A stretch of DNA of 64,000 nucleotides from Psychrosphaera ytuae. GTDB lineage: Bacteria; Pseudomonadota; Gammaproteobacteria; Enterobacterales; Alteromonadaceae. A program made the translations under genes and the position numbers. Shown piece by piece: positions 1-7,282 of the stretch. Position 1 is the first letter of the stretch, and each line of letters opens with the position of its first letter. The stretch covers positions 124,001 to 188,000 of the forward strand of contig NZ_CP072110.1 of NCBI RefSeq assembly GCF_017638545.1, read 5' to 3'. The notes under the pieces were generated by a model. It searched no databases. It saw only the letters and a program-made list of their open reading frames with translations, and had not been told where the DNA came from.

Positions 1-781
1 TGGATGAGTTGGCCATCCAATCTAATACAAAAGGAGACTCTCCGGCACCTTGGTTGTTTCTAATTGAAAGAAGATATTGGGTCGCACTGGAATAGGAGAG
101 TTCTTCAGAGGTAAACAGGACGCTGTTTTGGCCAGCTTCTGTTAAGTAAATAGTGTAATCGTCTTGACTGAGTTTTAGGTTAGCGGACAGATCTGAATAA
201 TCGACCGTCGTTATAAGCTCGGCTTCGTTAAATGTCTCGTTGGATTTAGAAATATACACGTCAACCGATGGAATCTCCGACTCCGAAGCCATATTCAACA
301 GGCGCAAATTAAATAAGTCGTTATCATTATCGTCCTCTTGTTCCTCTTCAGACAGGACTGGAATGTTATACATAAATACACGAGGCGTTTCGATGTCTTC
401 AGATAGGACGACTAATGTCGTACTGTCGGTTTGAGCCTTAACGGTATCTTCATAAATAACCACTAAATCGTCGCGGTCGTAAGAGTCAGAGTCTTGCCAA
501 GCCAATTCTATAAAGTACTCGCCATTGTCTAATTCGACCGAGCCTGTAACTGAGCCATAGCGAATGCCGCTTACCGTGATTTCGACATCATCTGTGTCAC
601 TGCTATTGAGATCATCGTCAATTGTCATAAATACTGCAGGTGAATTAGGTGAGGCATTATAAAACTTAATCATACCTGTACCTGACTCATCGTCTGAGCT
701 GCACGCCATTAATCCCAATGCGGCAAGGCCAACGGAAAATGTTTTTATTGTTATAGAAGGGGAAAGTGTATTTTGAGACAT
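1..781 (-). CDS. DUF4397-like lipoprotein, 3' end outside the window
   Basis: This open frame begins at an ATG at 781 and runs leftward off the window edge without a stop, so at least 260 residues are present and the C-terminus is missing. The N-terminus is a hydrophobic segment ending in a lipobox (LGLMAC, Cys27) followed by a Ser/Asp-rich linker, which predicts a lipoprotein. The region after it contains the motif FYNASPNSPAVFM, like the start of DUF4397 domains (usual pattern xxASPDAPAVD). The remainder is rich in Asp, Glu, Ser and Thr, with beta-strand-like alternation. The family has no defined biochemical role. It lies upstream of rnhA on the same strand with no close gene to the right. 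The family call is moderate; the lipoprotein call is firm. Confidence 0.7.
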   Translation of the reverse strand, partial: MSQNTLSPSITIKTFSVGLAALGLMACSSDDESGTGMIKFYNASPNSPAVFMTIDDDLNSSDTDDVEITVSGIRYGSVTGSVELDNGEYFIELAWQDSDSYDRDDLVVIYEDTVKAQTDSTTLVVLSEDIETPRVFMYNIPVLSEEEQEDDNDNDLFNLRLLNMASESEIPSVDVYISKSNETFNEAELITTVDYSDLSANLKLSQDDYTIYLTEAGQNSVLFTSEELSYSSATQYLLSIRNNQGAGESPFVLDWMANSS

Positions 782-917
782 TGTCTACTCCGATTTAGTG
801 ATTGTCACTGCGTAGAGCGGTCAAAGCCAAATTAGTTTCTAATCTCGGAGTAGAATTACGTTGTTTTACAAAAGCTGTGATTTGTCGAGCAAATCTTTAT
901 ACAACTTTACAGAACTA

Positions 918-1376
918 TCATTGAAAACCTGAGTCATCCAACAAGTCTTTTGATTCAGCTGCAGCACGGGCCAAGTCATCAACTAGCTCGTTTTCTGGAT
1001 GCCCACTGTGGCCTTTTACCCAATGCCATTTTATGTCATGTTGTTGAACCGCTGTATCGAGTTGCTTCCACAAATCTACGTTTTTGACGGGTTGTTTGGA
1101 CGCGGTTTTCCAGCCGTTCTTTTTCCAGTTTTTGATCCACTTAGTGATGCCGTCTTTTACATAGTTACTGTCGGTTGTGATATCGACCTTGCAAGGCTGG
1201 CTTAACGCTGACAATCCTTTAATAACCGCTAACAGCTCCATGCGGTTGTTGGTGGTGTTTTTGTAGCCTTGGCTCATTTCTTTTTTGTGGCCGTTGTACG
1301 TTAAAAGTGCTCCGTAGCCTCCAGGGCCAGGGTTACCTAAGCAAGAACCGTCGGTAAAAAGCTGCACTGATTTCAT
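918..1376 (-). CDS. rnhA: Ribonuclease HI
   Basis: The 152-residue protein matches bacterial RNase HI along its whole length (the E. coli enzyme has 155). It cleaves the RNA strand of RNA-DNA hybrids, removing primers and R-loops. The sequence begins with FTDGSCLGNPGPGGYG, carrying the first catalytic Asp (D9). E47 lies in TTNNRMEL, D69 in TTDSNYV, the conserved His in WVKGHSGHPENE, and the last Asp in DDLARAAA. The basic handle region KNWKKNGWKTASKQPVKN is intact. It is divergent from dnaQ, with about 80 bp between the two starts, the same arrangement as in E. coli. Confidence 0.97.
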   Translation of the reverse strand: MKSVQLFTDGSCLGNPGPGGYGALLTYNGHKKEMSQGYKNTTNNRMELLAVIKGLSALSQPCKVDITTDSNYVKDGITKWIKNWKKNGWKTASKQPVKNVDLWKQLDTAVQQHDIKWHWVKGHSGHPENELVDDLARAAAESKDLLDDSGFQ

Positions 1377-1457
1377 AAACTCATTGTCCTAATGGGTGAT
1401 TTTGCATTTAATAACAGAGTATACTCTAACTAACTTAAGCAATTAATACAGTTTCTC

Positions 1458-2168
1458 ATGGCAAAACGACAAATCATTATGGATACCGAAACAACAGGTA
1501 TCGATCCGCGAGACGGCCACCGCATTATCGAAATAGGTTGTATCGAAATGGTCAACCGCCGTCTGACCGGGAATAATTTCCACGTTTATATAAATCCATT
1601 AAGAGAAATTGAAGACGAGGCAATTGGCGTCCACGGTATTACCAATGAGTTTTTGCGCGACAAACCTTTGTTCAAAGATATAGCTGACGAGTTTTTTGAC
1701 TATATTAGAGGCGCAGAGCTTGTCATCCATAACGCGCCGTTTGATATCGGCCATATGGACAATGAGTTTGGAATTTTGTGGCAAGATTGGACTCAGACTG
1801 CAGATTTTTGTGCCGTGGTCGATACACTAGTGATGGCTAGGGATAAACACCCAGGCCAAAAGAACAGCTTGGACGCCTTGTGTCGTCGTTACGAAATTGA
1901 TAATTCGCATCGTATGTTGCACGGAGCTTTGCTCGACTCCGAAATTTTAGCCGATGTATACTTGCGCATGACAGGTGGACAAGTGGCGATGGATTTGGCA
2001 CATCAGTTAAAGTCACAAGGTCAAGGTAGTGAAGGAGCAGAAATCGTACCGCGCAATTTAAAAGTTGTGATGGCCAGCGATGACGAACTCCAAGCCCATG
2101 AGGGGCGGTTAGATATAATTGAAAAAGAGGGTGGATCTCCACTGTGGCGTACTTCTCAGACAGAATAA
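1458..2168 (+). CDS. dnaQ: DNA polymerase III epsilon subunit (3'-5' proofreading exonuclease)
   Basis: This 236-residue DEDDh exonuclease proofreads for DNA polymerase III. The Exo I motif MDTETTGID supplies D9 and E11. HNAPFDIGHMDNEF gives the Exo II region, and HRMLHGALLDSEILADVY supplies the Exo III His and Asp. The variable C-terminal third (from about residue 185) should bind the alpha subunit. It is divergent from rnhA. Its last 25 bases overlap the GTG start of the next gene, so the two are probably co-transcribed. Length is close to E. coli DnaQ (243). Confidence 0.96.
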   Translation: MAKRQIIMDTETTGIDPRDGHRIIEIGCIEMVNRRLTGNNFHVYINPLREIEDEAIGVHGITNEFLRDKPLFKDIADEFFDYIRGAELVIHNAPFDIGHMDNEFGILWQDWTQTADFCAVVDTLVMARDKHPGQKNSLDALCRRYEIDNSHRMLHGALLDSEILADVYLRMTGGQVAMDLAHQLKSQGQGSEGAEIVPRNLKVVMASDDELQAHEGRLDIIEKEGGSPLWRTSQTE

Positions 2169-3670
2169 CAGCAATAAAAACTAACTTTTCAGAATACGTT
2201 TTTTCTAATCCGATAACGAAAAGAAAACATCAAACCAAGGTGTTTGTGGCGTCCACCTTAGTTGCGGCGTCGTTGGTTAGCTCTCTTTCTTTCTCTTCTC
2301 ATGCTGGTCTTGGCATTCCCAAAGTCGTTGACCCGACTTCAGCGCAAACCCAAGCCAAACTCGAAATGCTCAAAAACTTCGAGGGCAAAAATCAAATAAA
2401 ATTACTCAACAATCGGTTTCGTATTGATTACGAAGTGGATGAAATCCTCATTCTATTGATCCGTAAACACGGTGCGCCGCCAGCGATACTTGTACGCCCA
2501 GATGGTTCAAAGTTGTATTACACCGATATGGAAACCTCTGAGGTTAAGTGGCATGCAGATATCAGCTATGACCTAATAAGGTTGCGCAATCCAATGCCAG
2601 GGCCATGGCAGGCGTTGGGTAAAATACAAGATGACAGCAAAATCATGGTGCTGTCTGATGTTCAATTAGAAGTAGAAACTCTGCCAAATATTGTTTTTCA
2701 ATCGGAGCGCGTTAAAGCCAAAGCGAAGATCTTGAATGCAGGTTCGATGATCAAAGACCCAGCCATCCGAGATGTGGTGAGCTTAAAAGCCTACTTATAT
2801 TCTACCAATGAGGCCGAGCAACCAAACTTTGGTGCCAGTATTTATCAATTAGGTGAATTTTATGACGATGGCCGTTTGCTTGATGAACGGCCTAGAGACG
2901 GTGAATTTACGGTTCAGTATGATTTTAATTGCGAAGTGGGCAATTGGACCCCAACGTTTCGTGCTCAGGCTGAATTATTTACCCGAGAAATCATTCACGA
3001 TCCCATCACTGTTTTACCCAACCCGATCAGTTTTGATGTAGATGTTGCTGCACCAGATGAAAAATATCACTTGGTAAAAGTGAGCGTGAACGATGAATTT
3101 TTAGATGATGGCTCATTGATTTTTCAAGGTACGATTACGTTCCCTAACATGGAGCAAGAGACGTTTCACTTTAACCAAGGTCAAACTCGCGAGCTAAACG
3201 TCTTCCAAAACGAGTTTGGTTTATTTGAGATTAAAGCTGAAGTGTTTGGTAAGGATAAAACCGGTAGGGAGTTTATGCTGTCGTCGCCGGCGTTTACGTT
3301 TATTACTGAGCCACCAGAAATCGTGGTACCAGAACAAGCTGATACGGACTCAATCGATACCACCGAAGTAGGGGATTCAACCTCATCGCCTGTAGAGACG
3401 ATTGCACCAGAGAAAGAACCTGAGCCTGAATCCGTTAATATTGCATTGATAATTACCCTTAATATTATTTTGTTATTGGCCGGTTTACTTATTATTTGGG
3501 TGGTAATACTTAATAAACCTATTCCAAATCCATTTAAAAACTTAAAGTTGAAGAAAAAAGTTAAAACTGAAGAATCAGAAGCACCTGAAAATAAAGAAAA
3601 AGCGGACAAAAAAGCGTCAAAATCGGAAGGTTCTGATGATATTTTAGACCTTTCTTTGCCAGATGATTAG
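2144..3670 (+). CDS. TIGR03503-like envelope protein with C-terminal membrane anchor
   Basis: This 508-residue protein starts at a GTG inside the end of dnaQ. No better start precedes its hydrophobic segment, which follows basic residues at about 24-30 and ends near SFSSHAG, giving a signal peptide or anchor at about 31-55. A large soluble region follows with beta-rich, immunoglobulin-like character (for example the stretch around residues 210-390). Then come an acidic Pro/Thr/Glu linker, one transmembrane helix at about 430-455, and a Lys/Glu-rich cytoplasmic tail. The architecture and position after dnaQ agree with the uncharacterised TIGR03503 family of marine gammaproteobacteria; that identification is from memory. 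Function is unknown. Confidence 0.75.
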   Translation: MAYFSDRITAIKTNFSEYVFSNPITKRKHQTKVFVASTLVAASLVSSLSFSSHAGLGIPKVVDPTSAQTQAKLEMLKNFEGKNQIKLLNNRFRIDYEVDEILILLIRKHGAPPAILVRPDGSKLYYTDMETSEVKWHADISYDLIRLRNPMPGPWQALGKIQDDSKIMVLSDVQLEVETLPNIVFQSERVKAKAKILNAGSMIKDPAIRDVVSLKAYLYSTNEAEQPNFGASIYQLGEFYDDGRLLDERPRDGEFTVQYDFNCEVGNWTPTFRAQAELFTREIIHDPITVLPNPISFDVDVAAPDEKYHLVKVSVNDEFLDDGSLIFQGTITFPNMEQETFHFNQGQTRELNVFQNEFGLFEIKAEVFGKDKTGREFMLSSPAFTFITEPPEIVVPEQADTDSIDTTEVGDSTSSPVETIAPEKEPEPESVNIALIITLNIILLLAGLLIIWVVILNKPIPNPFKNLKLKKKVKTEESEAPENKEKADKKASKSEGSDDILDLSLPDD

Positions 3671-3707
3671 AAACTAGGCAAAAGAACATCTTTTTTAAAA
3701 AAAGTGG

Positions 3708-3736
3708 TTGACGGTTGTGAAATCAAACTTTAATAT
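3708..3736 (+). promoter_or_regulatory. Sigma-70 promoter of the tRNA-Asp array
   Basis: TTGACG at 3708-3713 and TAATAT at 3731-3736 are separated by exactly 17 bases and followed by a GC-rich discriminator (TCGCGCCG). Such discriminators are typical of stable-RNA promoters under stringent control. It lies 44 bases before the first tRNA-Asp. Confidence 0.75.
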
Positions 3737-3779
3737 TCGCGCCGTTGTTTAGGGAAACAGACAACAAAGCGAATCAATT

Positions 3780-3856
3780 GGAGCGGTAGTTCAGTTGGTT
3801 AGAATACCGGCCTGTCACGCCGGGGGTCGCGAGTTCGAGTCTCGTCCGTTCCGCCA
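3780..3856 (+). tRNA. tRNA-Asp (GTC), copy 1
   Basis: A complete 77-base cloverleaf with encoded CCA. The acceptor arms are GGAGCGG and CCGTTCC. The anticodon arm is CCGGC-CTGTCAC-GCCGG, giving GTC. The T loop TTCGAGT is intact. It is first of four identical copies. Confidence 0.97.
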
Positions 3857-3896
3857 ATCGCTTTGAGTCAGTAACCCAAACAATATAAGTTAAGCT

Positions 3897-3973
3897 GGAG
3901 CGGTAGTTCAGTTGGTTAGAATACCGGCCTGTCACGCCGGGGGTCGCGAGTTCGAGTCTCGTCCGTTCCGCCA
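3897..3973 (+). tRNA. tRNA-Asp (GTC), copy 2
   Basis: Identical in sequence to copy 1, including the encoded CCA. It is separated from copy 1 by 40 bases, so the copies are probably processed from one transcript. Confidence 0.97.
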
Positions 3974-3994
3974 CTTAACTTAAGACTAAAGGCT

Positions 3995-4071
3995 GGAGCG
4001 GTAGTTCAGTTGGTTAGAATACCGGCCTGTCACGCCGGGGGTCGCGAGTTCGAGTCTCGTCCGTTCCGCCA
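3995..4071 (+). tRNA. tRNA-Asp (GTC), copy 3
   Basis: Identical to copies 1 and 2, with CCA encoded. The spacer from copy 2 is only 21 bases. Confidence 0.97.
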
Positions 4072-4130
4072 ATCTTTAGTCTTACATTTCTAAAAGTTTA
4101 TGTGTCTAGCATAAATGCTTAGGTCAAAGC

Positions 4131-4207
4131 GGAGCGGTAGTTCAGTTGGTTAGAATACCGGCCTGTCACGCCGGGGGTCGCGAGTTCGAGTCTCGTCCGT
4201 TCCGCCA
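4131..4207 (+). tRNA. tRNA-Asp (GTC), copy 4
   Basis: Last of the four identical copies, with CCA encoded and a 59-base spacer from copy 3. I could not find a clear hairpin terminator in the 268 AT-rich bases that follow it; that gap must also contain the promoter of the amidohydrolase operon. Confidence 0.97.
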
Positions 4208-4475
4208 CTTTGACTCTTCAATTAAATGACAAATCCCAACTTAAAATCTCATTCAAAAGAACATTTATCAGTTGTCTAACTTGCTTTGATTTATCGTCTT
4301 TATTAATTTGATCTTCCTTTATCGGTTTAACACCTTTTTTATTTTGTCTTTTCTCGATGAAACTAGTGAAAAACCTGCGGTTTAACGAAATTTAGTTGTC
4401 TACAACCCACAAATTTTCAATTATGCTATACCTAGAAAAATCGATTGATAAAACAATAATAAAGGGGACATCGTT

Positions 4476-5855
4476 ATGCGTAAGATCGCATTCAGTGCGA
4501 CCTTGATCGCTTCTGCCGTTTTAGCCGGTTGCACCGGTCTAGAAGCACAAGATCCAAAAGTAGAAATTAATCCAAATCCATACCCAAGTACTTATCAACC
4601 AATGGAACAATTAACGGTTCTGGTGAAAGGTGCGACAGTTTTGACGGGTACGGGTGAACGTTTAGATAACGCCGACGTGCTTGTTGTAAATGGCAAAGTA
4701 TCTGCGGTGGGCGAAAACATTGAACACGGCAGTGCGACGGTAATCGACGGCGCTGGCAAATGGGTAACACCGGGTCTTATCGATGTTCACTCTCATTTAG
4801 GTGTTTATCCATCACCAAGCGTTGAATCTCACAGTGATGGTAATGAAATGACTGCGCCGGTGACTGCAGAAGTTTGGTCGGAGCATTCGGTATGGCCTCA
4901 AGACCCGGGTTTTGAAACTGCACGTGCGGGTGGTATCACTACATTACAACTTCTTCCTGGTTCGGCGAACCTTATCGGTGGTCGTGGTGTAACACTTAAA
5001 AACGTATCATCACACACGATGCAAGGCATGAAGTTTCCTGATGCGCCTTACGGCTTAAAAATGGCCTGTGGTGAAAACCCTAAACGCGTATATGGCAGCA
5101 AGAGCATCGCTCCTTCAACTCGTATGGGTAACATGGCTGGTTATCGCCAAGCCTTTGCTGAAGCAACTGAATACAAGCGTGCATGGGATAAATACGAGCG
5201 CGACTATGCGGCAGGTAAAAACCCTGAAGCACCAGCTCGTGATTTGACATTAGATACGTTAAAAGGCGTCCTTGACGGTGACATCTTGATCCATAACCAC
5301 TGCTATAAAGCAGAAGAAATGGCAATGATGATTGACCTTGGTAAAGAGTTTAACTACCACTCAGGTACGTTCCACCACGCTATTGAAGCTTACAAAATTG
5401 GTGACTTGTTAGCTGAAAATGGTAACTGTGCAGCAATGTGGCCGGATTGGTGGGGTTTCAAAATGGAAGCCTATGACATGATCCTAGAAAATGTCGCTGT
5501 CGTTGATTCTTTCAAAAACTCTTGTGCTGTTGTTCACTCTGATTCGGGCACAACGATTCAGCGTCTAAACCAAGAAGCCGCAAAAGTGATGTATCGTGCC
5601 AACGAAAACGGCTTTGATATAACAGAAGAGCAAGCAATTACTTGGATCACATATAACGCCGCTAAATCGCTAGGTATTCAAGACAAAACAGGTTCATTAG
5701 AAAAAGGCAAAGCTGCTGACTTTGTCATTTGGAATCAAAGCCCATTCAGCTCTTATGCAAAAGCTGAACAGGTATATGTTGATGGTGCCAAAGTCTATGA
5801 TGCTAACGATGATACGTACAAAGCGAAAAGTGACTTTTTGCTAGGTCAGAAATAA
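4476..5855 (+). CDS. Metal-dependent amidohydrolase, lipoprotein-type
   Basis: This 459-residue protein belongs to the amidohydrolase superfamily (imidazolonepropionase/COG1228-like). A signal segment ends in the lipobox AVLAGC (Cys19), so it is probably anchored in the envelope. The metal-binding HxH is present as DVHSH (H105, H107). Further candidate ligands are the His residues in LIHNHCY and YHSGTFHH and the Asp in VVHSDSGTT. The C-terminal GSLEKGKAADFVIW is the usual closing beta-sandwich motif. The substrate is unknown; peptide or cyclic amide hydrolysis is plausible. It has a strong ribosome site (AAAGGGG) and is followed 10 bases later by a degenerate relative. Confidence 0.88.
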   Translation: MRKIAFSATLIASAVLAGCTGLEAQDPKVEINPNPYPSTYQPMEQLTVLVKGATVLTGTGERLDNADVLVVNGKVSAVGENIEHGSATVIDGAGKWVTPGLIDVHSHLGVYPSPSVESHSDGNEMTAPVTAEVWSEHSVWPQDPGFETARAGGITTLQLLPGSANLIGGRGVTLKNVSSHTMQGMKFPDAPYGLKMACGENPKRVYGSKSIAPSTRMGNMAGYRQAFAEATEYKRAWDKYERDYAAGKNPEAPARDLTLDTLKGVLDGDILIHNHCYKAEEMAMMIDLGKEFNYHSGTFHHAIEAYKIGDLLAENGNCAAMWPDWWGFKMEAYDMILENVAVVDSFKNSCAVVHSDSGTTIQRLNQEAAKVMYRANENGFDITEEQAITWITYNAAKSLGIQDKTGSLEKGKAADFVIWNQSPFSSYAKAEQVYVDGAKVYDANDDTYKAKSDFLLGQK

Positions 5856-5865
5856 GGAGCGAATA

Positions 5866-7101
5866 ATGAAAATGTTAAAACTATCTCTGCTTGCAGCAGC
5901 ATTAACCACAAGTTTCGCGACTTTAGCTGACTCAGTTGCTATCACTAATACAACAGTTTACACAGGCACAGAGCAAGGTGTAATCAGTAATGCTAATGTG
6001 GTTATCGAAGACGGTAAAATTGTTTCAATCAACCCTGCCGAACTAAATGTTGACTCAACGGTTGACGGTCAAGGCCGAATCTTAACAGCGGGCTTTATTT
6101 CGACGGGCAGCCAACTAGGCTTGGTTGAAGTCGGTGCGGTTTCTGCATCTCGTGATATGAGTGCTAAAAAGGGCGGTATTACGTTTGATCCATCTTTAGC
6201 GTTTAACCCAGATAGCAGCTTGATCCCGTTTTCTCGCAAAGGTGGTATCACCCATAGTGTGGTTGCGCCTCGTGGTGCTGAAGGCATTTGGGCGGGTCAG
6301 ATCTTTGTTGCAGACTTGTCGGGTGAATATGACAGCGTAGTTGACACAAAAGTTGCTACCTTAGCTTACTTTGGTTCTGAGCGCAGCGGTTCTCGTGCTT
6401 CAGCACTGGCGAGTCTAGAGTCTAAGTTGAAAGATCATCAAGCGGCATTAGAAAAAGCCAGCAAAAAAGATGATAAAGACGACAAAAAAGAGCCAAGTGC
6501 AGAAGAACAAATCCTTACTGACTTGTTAAACGGGTCAAAGCCACTTGTTGCTTATGCTCAACGTGCAACCGATATTTTACACCTGCTTAAAATGAAAGAA
6601 GAGTTTGGTTTGAACCTAGTTCTTTCAAGTGCGGCAGATGCGGTACGTGTCAAAGAGGAAGTTGCGGCAGCCGGTGTACCTGTGATCATGCAAGCGATAG
6701 ACAATTTACCAGAGAGTTTTGATTCATTAGAAAACGCATTGACCAATGCGGCAGAGTTAGAACAAGCCGGTGTTAAGTTGCTATTGACTCATACGGATAC
6801 GCATTTAATTTACAACCTTCGTACTGATGTAGGCATTGCCATTGCCAATGGTTTGTCACGTGAAACTGCCCTTGCTTCAGTTACCAAAAACGTTGCCGAA
6901 ACGTTTGGTATTGAAGGTGGTGTTGTAGCGGAAGGTCAACCCGCAAACCTAGTGTTGTGGAGTGGTGACCCGTTTGAGATCAGTTCAAAGGTCGAAAATA
7001 TTTGGATTGATGGCGAAGAAGTTTCAACAGAGTCACGTCAAGATAAACTACGTGACCGCTATACGTCTAAAGAAAACAAGCCTCGTGGTTACATAAAGTA
7101 A
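5866..7101 (+). CDS. Amidohydrolase-like protein lacking the HxH metal motif
   Basis: The 411-residue protein has a cleavable signal peptide (ending about TTSFATLAD) and the amidohydrolase fold signatures at both ends: an N-terminal beta-sandwich with GQGRILTAGFI and a C-terminal EGQPANLVLWSGDPFE. Where the HxH should follow TAGFI, the sequence reads STGSQLG. No replacement metal pair is evident apart from LLTHTDTHL near residue 310. A Lys/Asp-rich insert (KASKKDDKDDKKEPS) sits near residue 205. It is co-transcribed with the intact amidohydrolase (10-base gap, GGAG ribosome site). It could be a non-catalytic partner or an enzyme with altered chemistry. Confidence 0.82.
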   Translation: MKMLKLSLLAAALTTSFATLADSVAITNTTVYTGTEQGVISNANVVIEDGKIVSINPAELNVDSTVDGQGRILTAGFISTGSQLGLVEVGAVSASRDMSAKKGGITFDPSLAFNPDSSLIPFSRKGGITHSVVAPRGAEGIWAGQIFVADLSGEYDSVVDTKVATLAYFGSERSGSRASALASLESKLKDHQAALEKASKKDDKDDKKEPSAEEQILTDLLNGSKPLVAYAQRATDILHLLKMKEEFGLNLVLSSAADAVRVKEEVAAAGVPVIMQAIDNLPESFDSLENALTNAAELEQAGVKLLLTHTDTHLIYNLRTDVGIAIANGLSRETALASVTKNVAETFGIEGGVVAEGQPANLVLWSGDPFEISSKVENIWIDGEEVSTESRQDKLRDRYTSKENKPRGYIK

Positions 7102-7128
7102 TCAACAGGTTAATAAAGTTAAATATAG

Positions 7129-7156
7129 AAAGGTCAGCTATGCTGGCCTTTTTTAT
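7129..7156 (+). terminator. Intrinsic terminator of the amidohydrolase pair
   Basis: The arms AAAGGTCAGC and GCTGGCCTTT pair with one G-U wobble around a three-base loop, followed by a T run. It lies 28 bases after the stop of the second amidohydrolase. Confidence 0.85.
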
Positions 7157-7282
7157 TGTCTGTTTTGTTATATAGACTAGGGGTTTTAGTTATATAAGTT
7201 ATACCTAATATATATAATATTAGTATTTTCTAATGTATAGTGCGCAATATGATCAAATACCAAAAGTAAAGGTAGAAGAGTT

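Noticed and set aside
240..434. Plus-strand frame of 64 codons near the left edge
   Set aside because: It is antisense to the partial lipoprotein, whose lipobox and DUF4397-like motif make the minus strand the coding strand.
3774..4207. Regularly spaced identical 77-base repeats, and open frames across them, resembling a CRISPR-like array or small genes
   Set aside because: Each repeat folds as a full tRNA-Asp with encoded CCA. The open frames are antisense translations of tRNA sequence.
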